Source: Oscillospiraceae bacterium
Lineage (GTDB): Bacteria > Bacillota > Clostridia > Oscillospirales > CAG-272
Assembly (NCBI GenBank): GCA_015064885.1
Contig: SVRJ01000003.1
Coordinates: 1 to 64,000, forward strand
Direction: 5' to 3'
DNA: 64,000 nt
The position numbers and the translations under genes are program-made. Of this stretch, positions 27,101 through 35,375 are shown one piece after another. The first letter of the stretch is position 1, and every line of letters begins with the position of its first letter. The notes beneath the pieces are model-generated. The model had not been told where the DNA came from and searched no databases. It saw only the letters and a list, made by a program, of their open reading frames with translations.

Positions 27101-30100
27101 GTCAATGCTAACAGAGGAACAGGTAACGTTCTTATCTCAAAGGAAGTACTCCACAACTTCGGAGTATCATATCAGATACCCGAAAGCAAGATATTTGAGA
27201 TGACCGTAGCTCTCAGCGGAGTAGGTACGGCAAACGCTGAGTTCCCCGCAAAGCATACGAACGGATCTGTAGACAAGATAACAACAGACGCAGAAGGAAA
27301 ATTCACCGTCTCACTGAGACACGACGAGCAGATAGAGATCTCCGATCTGCCTGCAGGAACCGTGGTAACCGTTCGCGAGCTTAACCCCGGAGCAGGATTC
27401 ACACCCGATTACACGGACACCGACAACGTAAATGACGGCGTACTTACAGTTCTCACCGACTCAACGGCAGCAGTTATAGTACGCAACTCGTACGCGGCAT
27501 CTGAGGTGTATCCCGTAAACGTTGACGTATCGGGTACTAAGACACTCAGAGGAAGAGATTGGCTCAGCACAGATTCGTTTACGTTCACACTTCAAAGACT
27601 TGAGAGCGACGGCGCCTGGACAACTCTCGCAGAGGCACACGTCAAGGGTACCGACGCAAGCAAGACCTTCAGCTTCAACGGTGCGTTTGCAAACGAAAGC
27701 TTCACCGCTCAGGGAACCTATTACTACAGAGTAACAGAAACAGAACCCGAAGGCGGCACTATAGGAGGAGTTTCCTATGATAAGACCGTGCATGCATTCT
27801 CGGTAGACGTTACCGACGTAGATATGGACGGTAAGCTCGAGATATCTGCGGTAAGAGCTGCACGCGAGGAAACGACTCATATCGAAAGCGAAAACAACTC
27901 CTGGCACGTAAGCGTTGACTTCCTTAACACCTACTCGGCTACCGGAAATGCAACTGTCACCATTGATCTTAACAAGACCGTAAGTAACGATTCACTCAGC
28001 CCGCTCGCAAGCGTAAGTGGCTTTGAATTCGAGCTTCTGAACGCCCATGACCGAACTGTATTCGCTATTTCCGAAAAGACCACAGACCGTGGATTTACAA
28101 GACTTATTCTCAATTATAACGAATCTGATATCGGCACTCACGAATATATTCTGAGAGAGAGGATCCCGACGTCTGTTCCCGCAGGATGGACCTACAGCAC
28201 CTCCGAGATCCCCGTGACCGTTATCGTAAAAGACACTAACGACGGTGAAATAACCGCTGTGATCTTCAAAGGAGACCCTAACTCTGTTCCCGAGACGGTT
28301 ACGACCTCCATATCCGAAAGCTTCATAAACTCTTATACGGCAAAGCCTACATCTCTCCCAATTGACTTTGTAAACAAAAACCTCAAGGGAAGAGATATGA
28401 ACGAAGGAGAATTCGAGTTTGCGATACTTGACGTTCAGGGCAACACGATCCTTACAGGTAAAAACAGCGCAGACGGAAAGGTCACCTTCAACGATAAGCT
28501 CTATTTTGACAAGGTCGGAACCTATGCATACTCTATCGTTGAAACAACAGGCGACGGCAACGGAATCGTATCCGACAAGACAGTATATTCGATGCTCGTT
28601 TACGTAACAGACGAAGGCGGAGAGCTTCGCGCTTCGTACAGCATACTTAACAGTGTAGGAACGACAGTAGTCTTCAACAACACCTACACCGCAAAAGAGG
28701 TATCCCATTCGGTATCCGGAAAGAAGCAGCTTATCGGACGAGTTCTCCTCAACGAAGAGTTCACGTTCGTTCTCACAGAGGCTCTTGATGCAAACGGAGC
28801 ACTTAAGGGCAACGCAATAAGCTACGAGGCGAAGAACTTTACAGACGGAACCTTCTCCTTCCCCGCTATAACGTATAAGGAAGCCGGCACGTATTACTAC
28901 GTTGTCACCGAAAAGGGAAACGGGCTCACACAGTACGGAATCAGATACGACAAGACCGAATACTCTGTTGCCGTAACTGTCAAGGATAACAAAGAAGGCG
29001 CTCTCGTTATCGACGAGGTAGTCTACAGTGTTATCGGCGGAAACGACGTAAACGAGATAAAGTTCATAAACAACTATATCCCGAACTCTACCAGCGTTTC
29101 TATCCCCGGTAACAAGATACTTGAGGGCAAGGTACTCGGCGAGGGTAATTTCTCCTTCGAGCTCTACAAATCAAATGAAGCATGGGAGCTTATAGGCGAG
29201 CCCGAGACGGTAAAGAACGGTGCAAACGGCAGCTTCTCCTTCGCTTCCGTTGAATACGACGCAGTAGGAACCTACTACTACGTAGTAAAAGAGGTAAACG
29301 GCGGAGAAAAGATAGACGGAGTAACCTATGACGCAACAGAATTCAGAGTAAAGATAACCGTGAGCGATAACCTCATGGGTCAGCTCGGCCATTCTATACT
29401 CGTATACGATAACTACGACGTTCCTCAGGAAGGCATAGAATTTGTTAACGTTTATGAAATAACCGGCGACAGCACGGTAGAAATAAACGGAAACAAGACA
29501 CTTAACGGACGCGACATGACAGACGGAGAGTTCACGTTTGAGCTTTACGAGACAGATCAGTCGTTCACCTTCCCCGAGGATCCCATGACGACGGCAACCA
29601 ACACAAACGGAAAATTCTCCTTTACTCTCGGATACACCGCAGAGGACGTCGGTAAGACATTCTACTATACGGTAAGAGAAAAGAACTTCGGCAAAACAAT
29701 AAACGGAGTCAAGTTCAGCAGCGTTACTTATTATATCACGGTAAAGGTCCTCGACGGCGGAAAGGGCAACGTAACCACCGAAATGACAATAACCAACGGT
29801 GAAAGCACAGTGTCCTCGCTCGACTTTGTCAACGAATACTCTGCTATCGGAGCAAGCATTGACTTTGATGGTAAAAAGACTCTCACCGGTAACCGTGAGC
29901 TTAAGGAAAACGATTTTACCTTTGATATCTATGCAACGGGCAGCTCATTTGCTATAAACGGCGATCCGATCAAGTCTGTAAAGAATGCATCTGACGGCAC
30001 ATTCAAATTTGAAGGGATCGAGCTCGACGGGGCAAAGACCTACTACTTCGTCATCAAGGAAAACGCGACCTCACCTATCGGCGGCGTTAAGTACGACTCA

Positions 30101-31120
30101 TCCGTATACAACGTTACTGTAACAGTAAAGGACGACGGAAACGGAAAGCTCTACGTTGAAGGCACGACCGTAGTAAAGATCAAGGATTCTGTATCCGAAA
30201 AAGCTACAGAGATCGAATTTACTAACGAATACAGTGCATCAAGCGTAAATCTCGTCCTCAGCGGCAAGAAGATACTCAGCGGAAGAGAGCTTCTTGCAGG
30301 CGAATTCTCGTTCATTCTTCAGGCTTCCGACGCAAACGGCAAAGCTCTTGACGGATCGGTTGCAATAAAAGCTCAGAATAAGGCTGACGGAAGCTTCACC
30401 TTCGACGCTCAGACGTTTACCGAAGCGAAGACCTATTACTTCACACTCAGAGAAGACACAAGCGTAAGCGCAGACCGTGTTAAATTCGACAGTACCGTTT
30501 ATCTTGTATCCGTAGAGGTAACAGACAACGGAGAAGGAAAGCTGATCGCTTCCGCTCCGGTGATAAGCAAGCTTGGCGAAGAAAGCAAGGTAAACGAGAT
30601 AGTATTCACAAACGTTTACACACCGAAGCCCACAGATATCACGGTAGACGTTAACGTGGTGAAGACAGTAAAGAACCTCGGAAGCGCTGCTATCACTCCC
30701 GAAGGCTTTGAATTCATTCTCGAGGATCTTGCAACAAAGCTCAAGTCCTCGGTAAAGACGGATGCAAGCGGCAAGGCAGTATTTACACTCACCTTCAGTG
30801 AAAGCGATATAGGAAAGACATACACCTATAGCCTCAAAGAGCTTAACGACGGAAGAGAAAACGTCAAGTACAGCACGGCAGAGTACACCGTATCGGTAAG
30901 TATATCGCTTGATGAAAACAATACTCTCGTCGCAAGCGTAAGACTTAACGAGGCTGACGTGAAATCCGCAGTCGCAGAGTTTGAAAACATTTACGACGTG
31001 CCTCCCGTAAATCCGCCCACAGGAGACAGAAGCCACCTTTGGCTCTGGATAGCTCTCGCATTCATAAGCGGAACTGTCATCATCTCCGCATTCGGCGGCA
31101 AGAGGAGAGAGGCAAGATAA
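24182..31120 (+). CDS. Giant cell-wall surface protein: VWA domain plus repeated Spy0128/FctA-type pilin isopeptide domains, NPPTG sorting signal
   Basis: Signal peptide; TILVLDVSGSMN (MIDAS); repeated KxLxGRxxxxxxFxFxL...TYYYVVxE...YDxTxYxVxVxVxDxxxG modules; C-term NPPTGDRSHLWLWIALAFISGTVIISAFGGKRREAR. Confidence 0.95.
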   Translation: MKTNLMRRATSLLLCVALLITYIPLTILSAEDTAISRIADDPTIDHWKKLFGPEVLSTENAGGVWMDKSVFTDASAFNGTGIAMKDANSFLVALSAIAANKTVSGMSSTPTDTILVLDVSGSMNRSYNDVAEDLVDAANQSISTLLATNEHNRVGVVLYSGSSSSANNSDAAILMLPLDRYTTGTDNIYLTYSNNYNGEVIGVDRDVRISGTNQAPARQNKTVVGATYIQKGVILAKDQFVADSNSTTVTDPVQGTLKRKPVVVLMSDGDPTLGSTNFTAPGQYDLGNGQSTSAALGFVSQLSISYAKELIKAKYNTECLFYTIGLGLGEDNSVAKSVLQPSSSTNAINAFWTSYNNASVGGTVTVQGGWNAKRVTKISTPLSKDYVDKSIIVTSSTTDLAGELKNAFQSIVETIQLQSKYFPTLISENEDLSGYISFVDRVGKYMEVTDVKGVLINNTLFSGKDLAQNFKAGANGGALGSASDPTALGHEMVAAVQARIGLKDADAARTLITLAHQYGQLSYISDTEFSNYIGWYANADGEFLGFWHEGITTMPDPDDEALTDATRPAYIIRSYGYLGAVDEEHGVSASDMMYATVQVRKSIQTGEEIVTFAVPAALIPVVTYNVSLNADNDLSDLEVTGAEHPIALVYEVALDDSINEFTVMDIVSDQYLADHGNDDGTVSFFSNKYDHNNLTGYGTTNTYAYFNPSRQNDKYYYLEDTAVYSDTNGTLYSGTSQPTGDKYYAYTVYKKDGASLKTETAYKKISPEVLSSTLQYENSSSWYIPKGDVRVNLEGYSIYKGGSSSYDPAANKTGTLNFANIPFVDTHNHSVNDSGYNFFVGATLGNNGRLTVTPETGIKITKSLADGATSTSSPFTFTIANLTNENDSSTYPAYIILADGTASNTEVTFENGKATVLLNPLDVIYIGGMEDGTQLRIDEPETVDYKVDSVNGQSGRSYAEITVTANMLKEVSFVNANRGTGNVLISKEVLHNFGVSYQIPESKIFEMTVALSGVGTANAEFPAKHTNGSVDKITTDAEGKFTVSLRHDEQIEISDLPAGTVVTVRELNPGAGFTPDYTDTDNVNDGVLTVLTDSTAAVIVRNSYAASEVYPVNVDVSGTKTLRGRDWLSTDSFTFTLQRLESDGAWTTLAEAHVKGTDASKTFSFNGAFANESFTAQGTYYYRVTETEPEGGTIGGVSYDKTVHAFSVDVTDVDMDGKLEISAVRAAREETTHIESENNSWHVSVDFLNTYSATGNATVTIDLNKTVSNDSLSPLASVSGFEFELLNAHDRTVFAISEKTTDRGFTRLILNYNESDIGTHEYILRERIPTSVPAGWTYSTSEIPVTVIVKDTNDGEITAVIFKGDPNSVPETVTTSISESFINSYTAKPTSLPIDFVNKNLKGRDMNEGEFEFAILDVQGNTILTGKNSADGKVTFNDKLYFDKVGTYAYSIVETTGDGNGIVSDKTVYSMLVYVTDEGGELRASYSILNSVGTTVVFNNTYTAKEVSHSVSGKKQLIGRVLLNEEFTFVLTEALDANGALKGNAISYEAKNFTDGTFSFPAITYKEAGTYYYVVTEKGNGLTQYGIRYDKTEYSVAVTVKDNKEGALVIDEVVYSVIGGNDVNEIKFINNYIPNSTSVSIPGNKILEGKVLGEGNFSFELYKSNEAWELIGEPETVKNGANGSFSFASVEYDAVGTYYYVVKEVNGGEKIDGVTYDATEFRVKITVSDNLMGQLGHSILVYDNYDVPQEGIEFVNVYEITGDSTVEINGNKTLNGRDMTDGEFTFELYETDQSFTFPEDPMTTATNTNGKFSFTLGYTAEDVGKTFYYTVREKNFGKTINGVKFSSVTYYITVKVLDGGKGNVTTEMTITNGESTVSSLDFVNEYSAIGASIDFDGKKTLTGNRELKENDFTFDIYATGSSFAINGDPIKSVKNASDGTFKFEGIELDGAKTYYFVIKENATSPIGGVKYDSSVYNVTVTVKDDGNGKLYVEGTTVVKIKDSVSEKATEIEFTNEYSASSVNLVLSGKKILSGRELLAGEFSFILQASDANGKALDGSVAIKAQNKADGSFTFDAQTFTEAKTYYFTLREDTSVSADRVKFDSTVYLVSVEVTDNGEGKLIASAPVISKLGEESKVNEIVFTNVYTPKPTDITVDVNVVKTVKNLGSAAITPEGFEFILEDLATKLKSSVKTDASGKAVFTLTFSESDIGKTYTYSLKELNDGRENVKYSTAEYTVSVSISLDENNTLVASVRLNEADVKSAVAEFENIYDVPPVNPPTGDRSHLWLWIALAFISGTVIISAFGGKRREAR
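27509..31003 (+). repeat. Nine tandem FctA/Spy0128-like pilin modules (starts ~27509, 27947, 28346, 28697, 29090, 29471, 29852, 30242, 30638)
   Basis: Module starts read from recurring S/T-V-x-I/V-x-G-x-K-x-L-x-G-R pattern; modules 2 and 9 are of a divergent subtype. Confidence 0.8.
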
Positions 31121-31140
31121 CACCTTAAGGGTTTGACCCC

Positions 31141-31177
31141 GGCGGCAACCGAAAATCGGTTGTCGCCGCTTTTTATT
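31141..31177 (+). terminator. Rho-independent terminator
   Basis: GGCGGCAACCGA-AAA-TCGGTTGTCGCCGCTTTTTATTT. Confidence 0.88.
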
Positions 31178-31187
31178 TCATGCGCAA

Positions 31188-31216
31188 TTGACAAAAGGCA
31201 AAATATATGATATAAT
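31188..31216 (+). promoter_or_regulatory. Sigma-A promoter, extended -10
   Basis: TTGACA-17 nt (ending TGA)-TATAAT. Confidence 0.87.
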
Positions 31217-31251
31217 AATCTAACAAACAAAGTATCCGAAAGGAGAACGGC

Positions 31252-32625
31252 ATGAAAGGACAAAGCGGATGGAGTTATTCTCCTTACAGACCCTTCCTTA
31301 CCGAAACGGGAGACTTGTACGTATGCAGGATAGCCCCCACAGAAAACAGTATACATATCGAGTGGCTCGACACAAAAGAGGATGAATACAATGTATTCGT
31401 TAGGCGCAGAGGTGCGGAATTTTTCGATATGGCGGGAAAAACGCGAGCAAACGAGTTCGATATAACAGGACTTGACCAGAAGACGGATTACGAATTTTTC
31501 GTGAGCTCAAAGTGCGGCAAAAGCCTGATCCGTCTTGCAAGATGCGGCGTATCGGTGGGAACAACGGTAAATTATCTTCACCCCGACGACACGGCATACT
31601 CCTTTTCGGGAAGATATCTCTGCTCCCCTTCTCTCCTCAGACTCCCCGACGGTATACTCCTTGCTTCAATGGACGTATACGCTCCGGGTGCTCCGCAAAA
31701 TCTCACTCTCATCTTCAGATCTGAGGATAACGGTGAGACCTGGCACTACTCGTGCGAGCTTATGCCGTGCTTTTGGGGAAAGATGTTTCTCCACAATAGA
31801 AAAATATATATGCTCGCCTGCTCTACCGAGTACGGTGACCTGCTGATAGGCTGCTCGGAGGACGGCGGAAGGAGCTTTTCTTCGCCGGTAACTCTTCTTC
31901 GCGGCTCGAACGGAAAGGACGGAAACGTCGGAGTTCATAAGAACCCCCAGAATATTATAAGGTACAATGACAGGATATACGAAACTCTCGAATGGGGAAG
32001 CTGGAAGAACAAAGAATATTATCACGCCGCCATGGTAATGTCCTGCAACGAGGACGACGACCTTCTCTCTCCCGAAAGTTGGCATTTCACGCCTCCTCTG
32101 AAATACGACAGCAGATGGGAGGGCACCGCACCCGACGGTGAAAAGGGATGTATAGAAGGTACTCTTTGCATAGATAAAGGCGGAAGGCTGATGAATCTTA
32201 TGCGTTATCAGACCGAGGAAAAGAAGGTCCTTGCCTTTTGTGTCAATGAGTCGGACGCAGATGCGCCTCTGTCATTCTCGCACGCGATAGACTTTCCGGC
32301 AAACCTCTCAAAATTCATGATAAAATTCGATACGGTATCAAACAAATATTATTCTGTGGCAAGCAAGCGGATAGACTCTCCGAAAACGCGGAGGAATCTC
32401 CTTTCACTCCTTTCTTCTCCCGACCTTGAAAAATGGGATACCGTATGCGATATAATTGACAAAAGATATGATGATATGAATAAAATAGGGTTTCAGTACG
32501 TAGATTTTGAGATCGAAGGAGAAGACATCATCTTCCTGTGCAGGACTGCAATAAACGGAGCTCACTCCTTCCACGATTCAAACTACTCTACATTCCACAG
32601 AATAAAAAATTTCAGAAAATTATAG
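31252..32625 (+). CDS. Sialidase/BNR-repeat family protein with N-terminal fibronectin type III-like segment
   Basis: FN3-like SIHIEWLDTKEDEYNVFVRRRG...FDITGLDQKTDYEFFV; BNR/Asp-box SEDNGETWHY, SEDGGRSFSSP. Confidence 0.82.
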   Translation: MKGQSGWSYSPYRPFLTETGDLYVCRIAPTENSIHIEWLDTKEDEYNVFVRRRGAEFFDMAGKTRANEFDITGLDQKTDYEFFVSSKCGKSLIRLARCGVSVGTTVNYLHPDDTAYSFSGRYLCSPSLLRLPDGILLASMDVYAPGAPQNLTLIFRSEDNGETWHYSCELMPCFWGKMFLHNRKIYMLACSTEYGDLLIGCSEDGGRSFSSPVTLLRGSNGKDGNVGVHKNPQNIIRYNDRIYETLEWGSWKNKEYYHAAMVMSCNEDDDLLSPESWHFTPPLKYDSRWEGTAPDGEKGCIEGTLCIDKGGRLMNLMRYQTEEKKVLAFCVNESDADAPLSFSHAIDFPANLSKFMIKFDTVSNKYYSVASKRIDSPKTRRNLLSLLSSPDLEKWDTVCDIIDKRYDDMNKIGFQYVDFEIEGEDIIFLCRTAINGAHSFHDSNYSTFHRIKNFRKL

Positions 32626-32796
32626 CACAAAAAAGCTTAAAATAACGCAAAATTCGAAAAAATATCACTCTGCAACCTTGAGTTGCTAAAAATTAAAGTC
32701 AAGTTGGTAGACTTTATATCGGATATGTGATATAATACAGGCACACAAATACCTATAGTGAAAGCCAACCGCACCAAATCTTACTCGAGGAGAATT

Positions 32797-33372
32797 ATGA
32801 GCTTAGGAGAAAACATATTCAAACAAAGAACAAATCAAAACTGGTCGCAGACAGATCTTGCAAACGAGCTTAACGTATCAAGGCAATCGGTCTCAAAGTG
32901 GGAAAACAACACGGCGGTCCCCGACCTTGATAAGCTTATAAAAATGAGTCGCCTTTTCAACATTTCTCTCGACGCACTTGTCTTTGACACCCCTCCGCAA
33001 AACGGTGTGGAGACACCGCGAAGCAACGCCCCCTTCTCTTCCGTCCAGAGCACGATCGGTATCATTATGATGATCTTCGGCATGACACTTTTTCTTCTGT
33101 CTATATTTTGGGGCGATCATCTTTATTTCGGCGAGGCCTTTGGAGAACTCTTTTCAATAATAATCGTTCTTTCAAGCACTGTTATGCTGGCCCCCTACAA
33201 TTTCAATATTATGGGGATCTGTGCCATAATTTATTTTCTGTATACGGTTGTCTGCTATGGTATATTGAACGTATCATCACTATATCATTATATATTCACT
33301 TTTATTGCGGGAGCTCTTATCGTCATCTGGTTTATAACGTATGGTATTCATGAAACCGCAAAAAACAATTGA
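32797..33372 (+). CDS. XRE family regulator with C-terminal membrane region
   Basis: LGENIFKQRTNQNWSQTDLANELNVSRQSVSKWENNTAVPDLDKLIKMSRLFNISLDALV then TM helices. Confidence 0.92.
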   Translation: MSLGENIFKQRTNQNWSQTDLANELNVSRQSVSKWENNTAVPDLDKLIKMSRLFNISLDALVFDTPPQNGVETPRSNAPFSSVQSTIGIIMMIFGMTLFLLSIFWGDHLYFGEAFGELFSIIIVLSSTVMLAPYNFNIMGICAIIYFLYTVVCYGILNVSSLYHYIFTFIAGALIVIWFITYGIHETAKNN

Positions 33373-33410
33373 ATTCTATATCAAGTGCATGAAAGGACTC
33401 CACACTGCCA

Positions 33411-34094
33411 ATGGAAAAAATCATTGATATACTGCATACAGTAAATCCTTGTTCAACAGCTTTCCGAATATTCCTCTCGCTCCTTCTCGGAGGAATAATA
33501 GGGTTTGAACGTGGATACCACAGACGCGCCGCAGGCTTACGTACCCATATCCTTGTCTGCGTAGGCTCAACTCTCACTCCAATAATCGGAATATACTCTG
33601 TTGCCGTTCTCGGCCTCGGCGGAGATGCTATGCGTATAGGCGCACAGGTAATTTCCGGAATAGGCTTTCTCGGTGCAGGTACGATACTTGTACGAAAGCA
33701 TGAGCAGGTAACCGGACTAACTACAGCTGCGGGCCTATGGGCAACTGCAAGTATAGGTCTGGCTATCGGTGTCGGCTTTTACAGTGCAGCGCTGTTCGGA
33801 TTTATCGCTGTTATGATAACCATATCTCTTCTCATCTTTCTTGAAAAGAAGACAAAAAGAATAACCTCATATACCTGCTACATAGAGCTTACCGATCTTT
33901 ACTCTGTAAATGCGTTTTACAGTGAAATAAAGGACCTGGTCTCATCAATTGAGATAATTCCACCCAAAAGCGGATCTACCGACCACGTAGGTCTGGAGCT
34001 CAAATCGGATTCATATATCGAATTTGAAAAGCTTATGCAAAGCTCCTTGCAACGAAAGAACGTAGCTATCGCTCTTCCGTCCAAATCGAATTGA
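33411..34094 (+). CDS. MgtC/SapB family protein
   Basis: FRIFLSLLLGGIIGFERGYHRRAAGLRTHILVCVGSTL...GIGFLGAGTILVRKHEQVTGLTTAAGLWATASIGLAIG. Confidence 0.94.
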   Translation: MEKIIDILHTVNPCSTAFRIFLSLLLGGIIGFERGYHRRAAGLRTHILVCVGSTLTPIIGIYSVAVLGLGGDAMRIGAQVISGIGFLGAGTILVRKHEQVTGLTTAAGLWATASIGLAIGVGFYSAALFGFIAVMITISLLIFLEKKTKRITSYTCYIELTDLYSVNAFYSEIKDLVSSIEIIPPKSGSTDHVGLELKSDSYIEFEKLMQSSLQRKNVAIALPSKSN

Positions 34095-34229
34095 ATTTTA
34101 AGAGGTTGTGTCATTAAGACCCGGCCTCTTAAAAAATCTTCAAATACTGGCTTTTGATGCTATTGCACAAAATTGTCCGTTTTTGTGCTTTATAAGCCTC
34201 AGGCAACCGATCTTACCGTCAAATAAAAC

Positions 34230-34268
34230 AAGGGGATGACTCACCGGCAAGTGACTCGTCCCTTTTCC
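34230..34268 (+). terminator. Probable terminator hairpin
   Basis: AAGGGGATGACTCAC-CGGCAA-GTGACTCGTCCCTTTT (one mismatch, one wobble). Confidence 0.55.
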
Positions 34269-34296
34269 GATTTTAATACTTTTTTGTGAATTACTA

Positions 34297-34325
34297 TTGA
34301 CTTATTAATATAAAAATGCTATAAT
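34297..34325 (+). promoter_or_regulatory. Sigma-A promoter, extended -10
   Basis: TTGACT-17 nt (ending TGC)-TATAAT. Confidence 0.75.
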
Positions 34326-34354
34326 GTAATAAAACAAAATGCAAGGAGAGACAA

Positions 34355-35233
34355 ATGAGAAATTTAACAGTTAAAAGAGGCGGTTCCGTCGCTGCATGTG
34401 CCGTTGCTATGCGAGTTTACATAGAGGACCCCGAGGGAACAGACATAACTGTCAACGGTATTCCCTGCCGCAATCTCGGTGAACTCAAAAACAACAGCGA
34501 GGATACCTATTCCATTTCTGAAAATGAGGCAAAGCTCTACGTTATTCCCGAGAAGGAAGGCAGCGTATACAAAAGCGAATACTATCAGATACCCGCCGGA
34601 AGCGAGGACGTAAGAGTTTCGGGAAAGAACGTTCTTGAGAATGAATACGGCAATCCCAATCCCTTCCGCTTTGACGGTGTCACAAACGCTACTATTGAAA
34701 GATCGAAGGACAGATCCCGTTTCAAAAATATTCTCATAGTGGCGATCGCAGTTATAGTGGGACTCGCAATAGGACTGGCGAGAACTCTGCTTCCCCTATT
34801 CAATGAAACCTCCCCAAAGACCTTCAAGGTCGATAATATGGAGATCACACTTACAAAAGCGTTCAAAAAATACGACCACAAGGACTATACTGCAAACTAT
34901 AATTCAAATGATTCATCTGTTTTCGTAATAAAGGACAGCTTTGCCGACTATCCCGATGTCCGCAACTATACGGCAGAGGGCTACGCCGAGCTTTGTGCTG
35001 ACTTCTTCGTTGCCGAAAAAATATCGCAGAACGTCGAAAAGAAGACGGCGGAGGGACTTATATACCTCTCGTTTGACGCAGAGGGTGAGGATACGAACAC
35101 GTATCATTACTACGAATTTTTCTTTAAAACCGACGACGCATTCTGGATAATCGAATTCTCCGTAGACACGGATAAGGCGGAAAGCTCGCTTCCCAAAATC
35201 ATTGAATGGGCAAAGACGGTCAAATTCTCGTAA
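34355..35233 (+). CDS. Hypothetical single-pass membrane protein
   Basis: Soluble N-term, TM ILIVAIAVIVGLAIGLARTLL, extracellular C-term; good promoter and terminator flanks. Confidence 0.75.
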   Translation: MRNLTVKRGGSVAACAVAMRVYIEDPEGTDITVNGIPCRNLGELKNNSEDTYSISENEAKLYVIPEKEGSVYKSEYYQIPAGSEDVRVSGKNVLENEYGNPNPFRFDGVTNATIERSKDRSRFKNILIVAIAVIVGLAIGLARTLLPLFNETSPKTFKVDNMEITLTKAFKKYDHKDYTANYNSNDSSVFVIKDSFADYPDVRNYTAEGYAELCADFFVAEKISQNVEKKTAEGLIYLSFDAEGEDTNTYHYYEFFFKTDDAFWIIEFSVDTDKAESSLPKIIEWAKTVKFS

Positions 35234-35252
35234 CATACCACAGTAAAAAAGC

Positions 35253-35288
35253 AAAGAGGATCGGAATATTCCGAGCCTCTTTATTTTT
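35253..35288 (+). terminator. Rho-independent terminator
   Basis: AAAGAGGATCGGAATATTCCGAGCCTCTTTATTTTT. Confidence 0.8.
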
Positions 35289-35297
35289 CTCAAAGCC

Positions 35298-35326
35298 TTG
35301 ACTTTAACGTTGAAATATGTTATACT
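35298..35326 (+). promoter_or_regulatory. Sigma-A promoter, extended -10
   Basis: TTGACT-17 nt (ending TGT)-TATACT. Confidence 0.7.
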
Positions 35327-35375
35327 TATTGTATAGAAATTGACACATACTAATAGAAAATATCAAGGTGGACAT

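Noticed and set aside
27992-31123. Minus-strand ORFs of 238 and 294 aa opposite the giant surface protein
   Set aside because: Shadow ORFs produced by the repeated pilin modules' codon bias.
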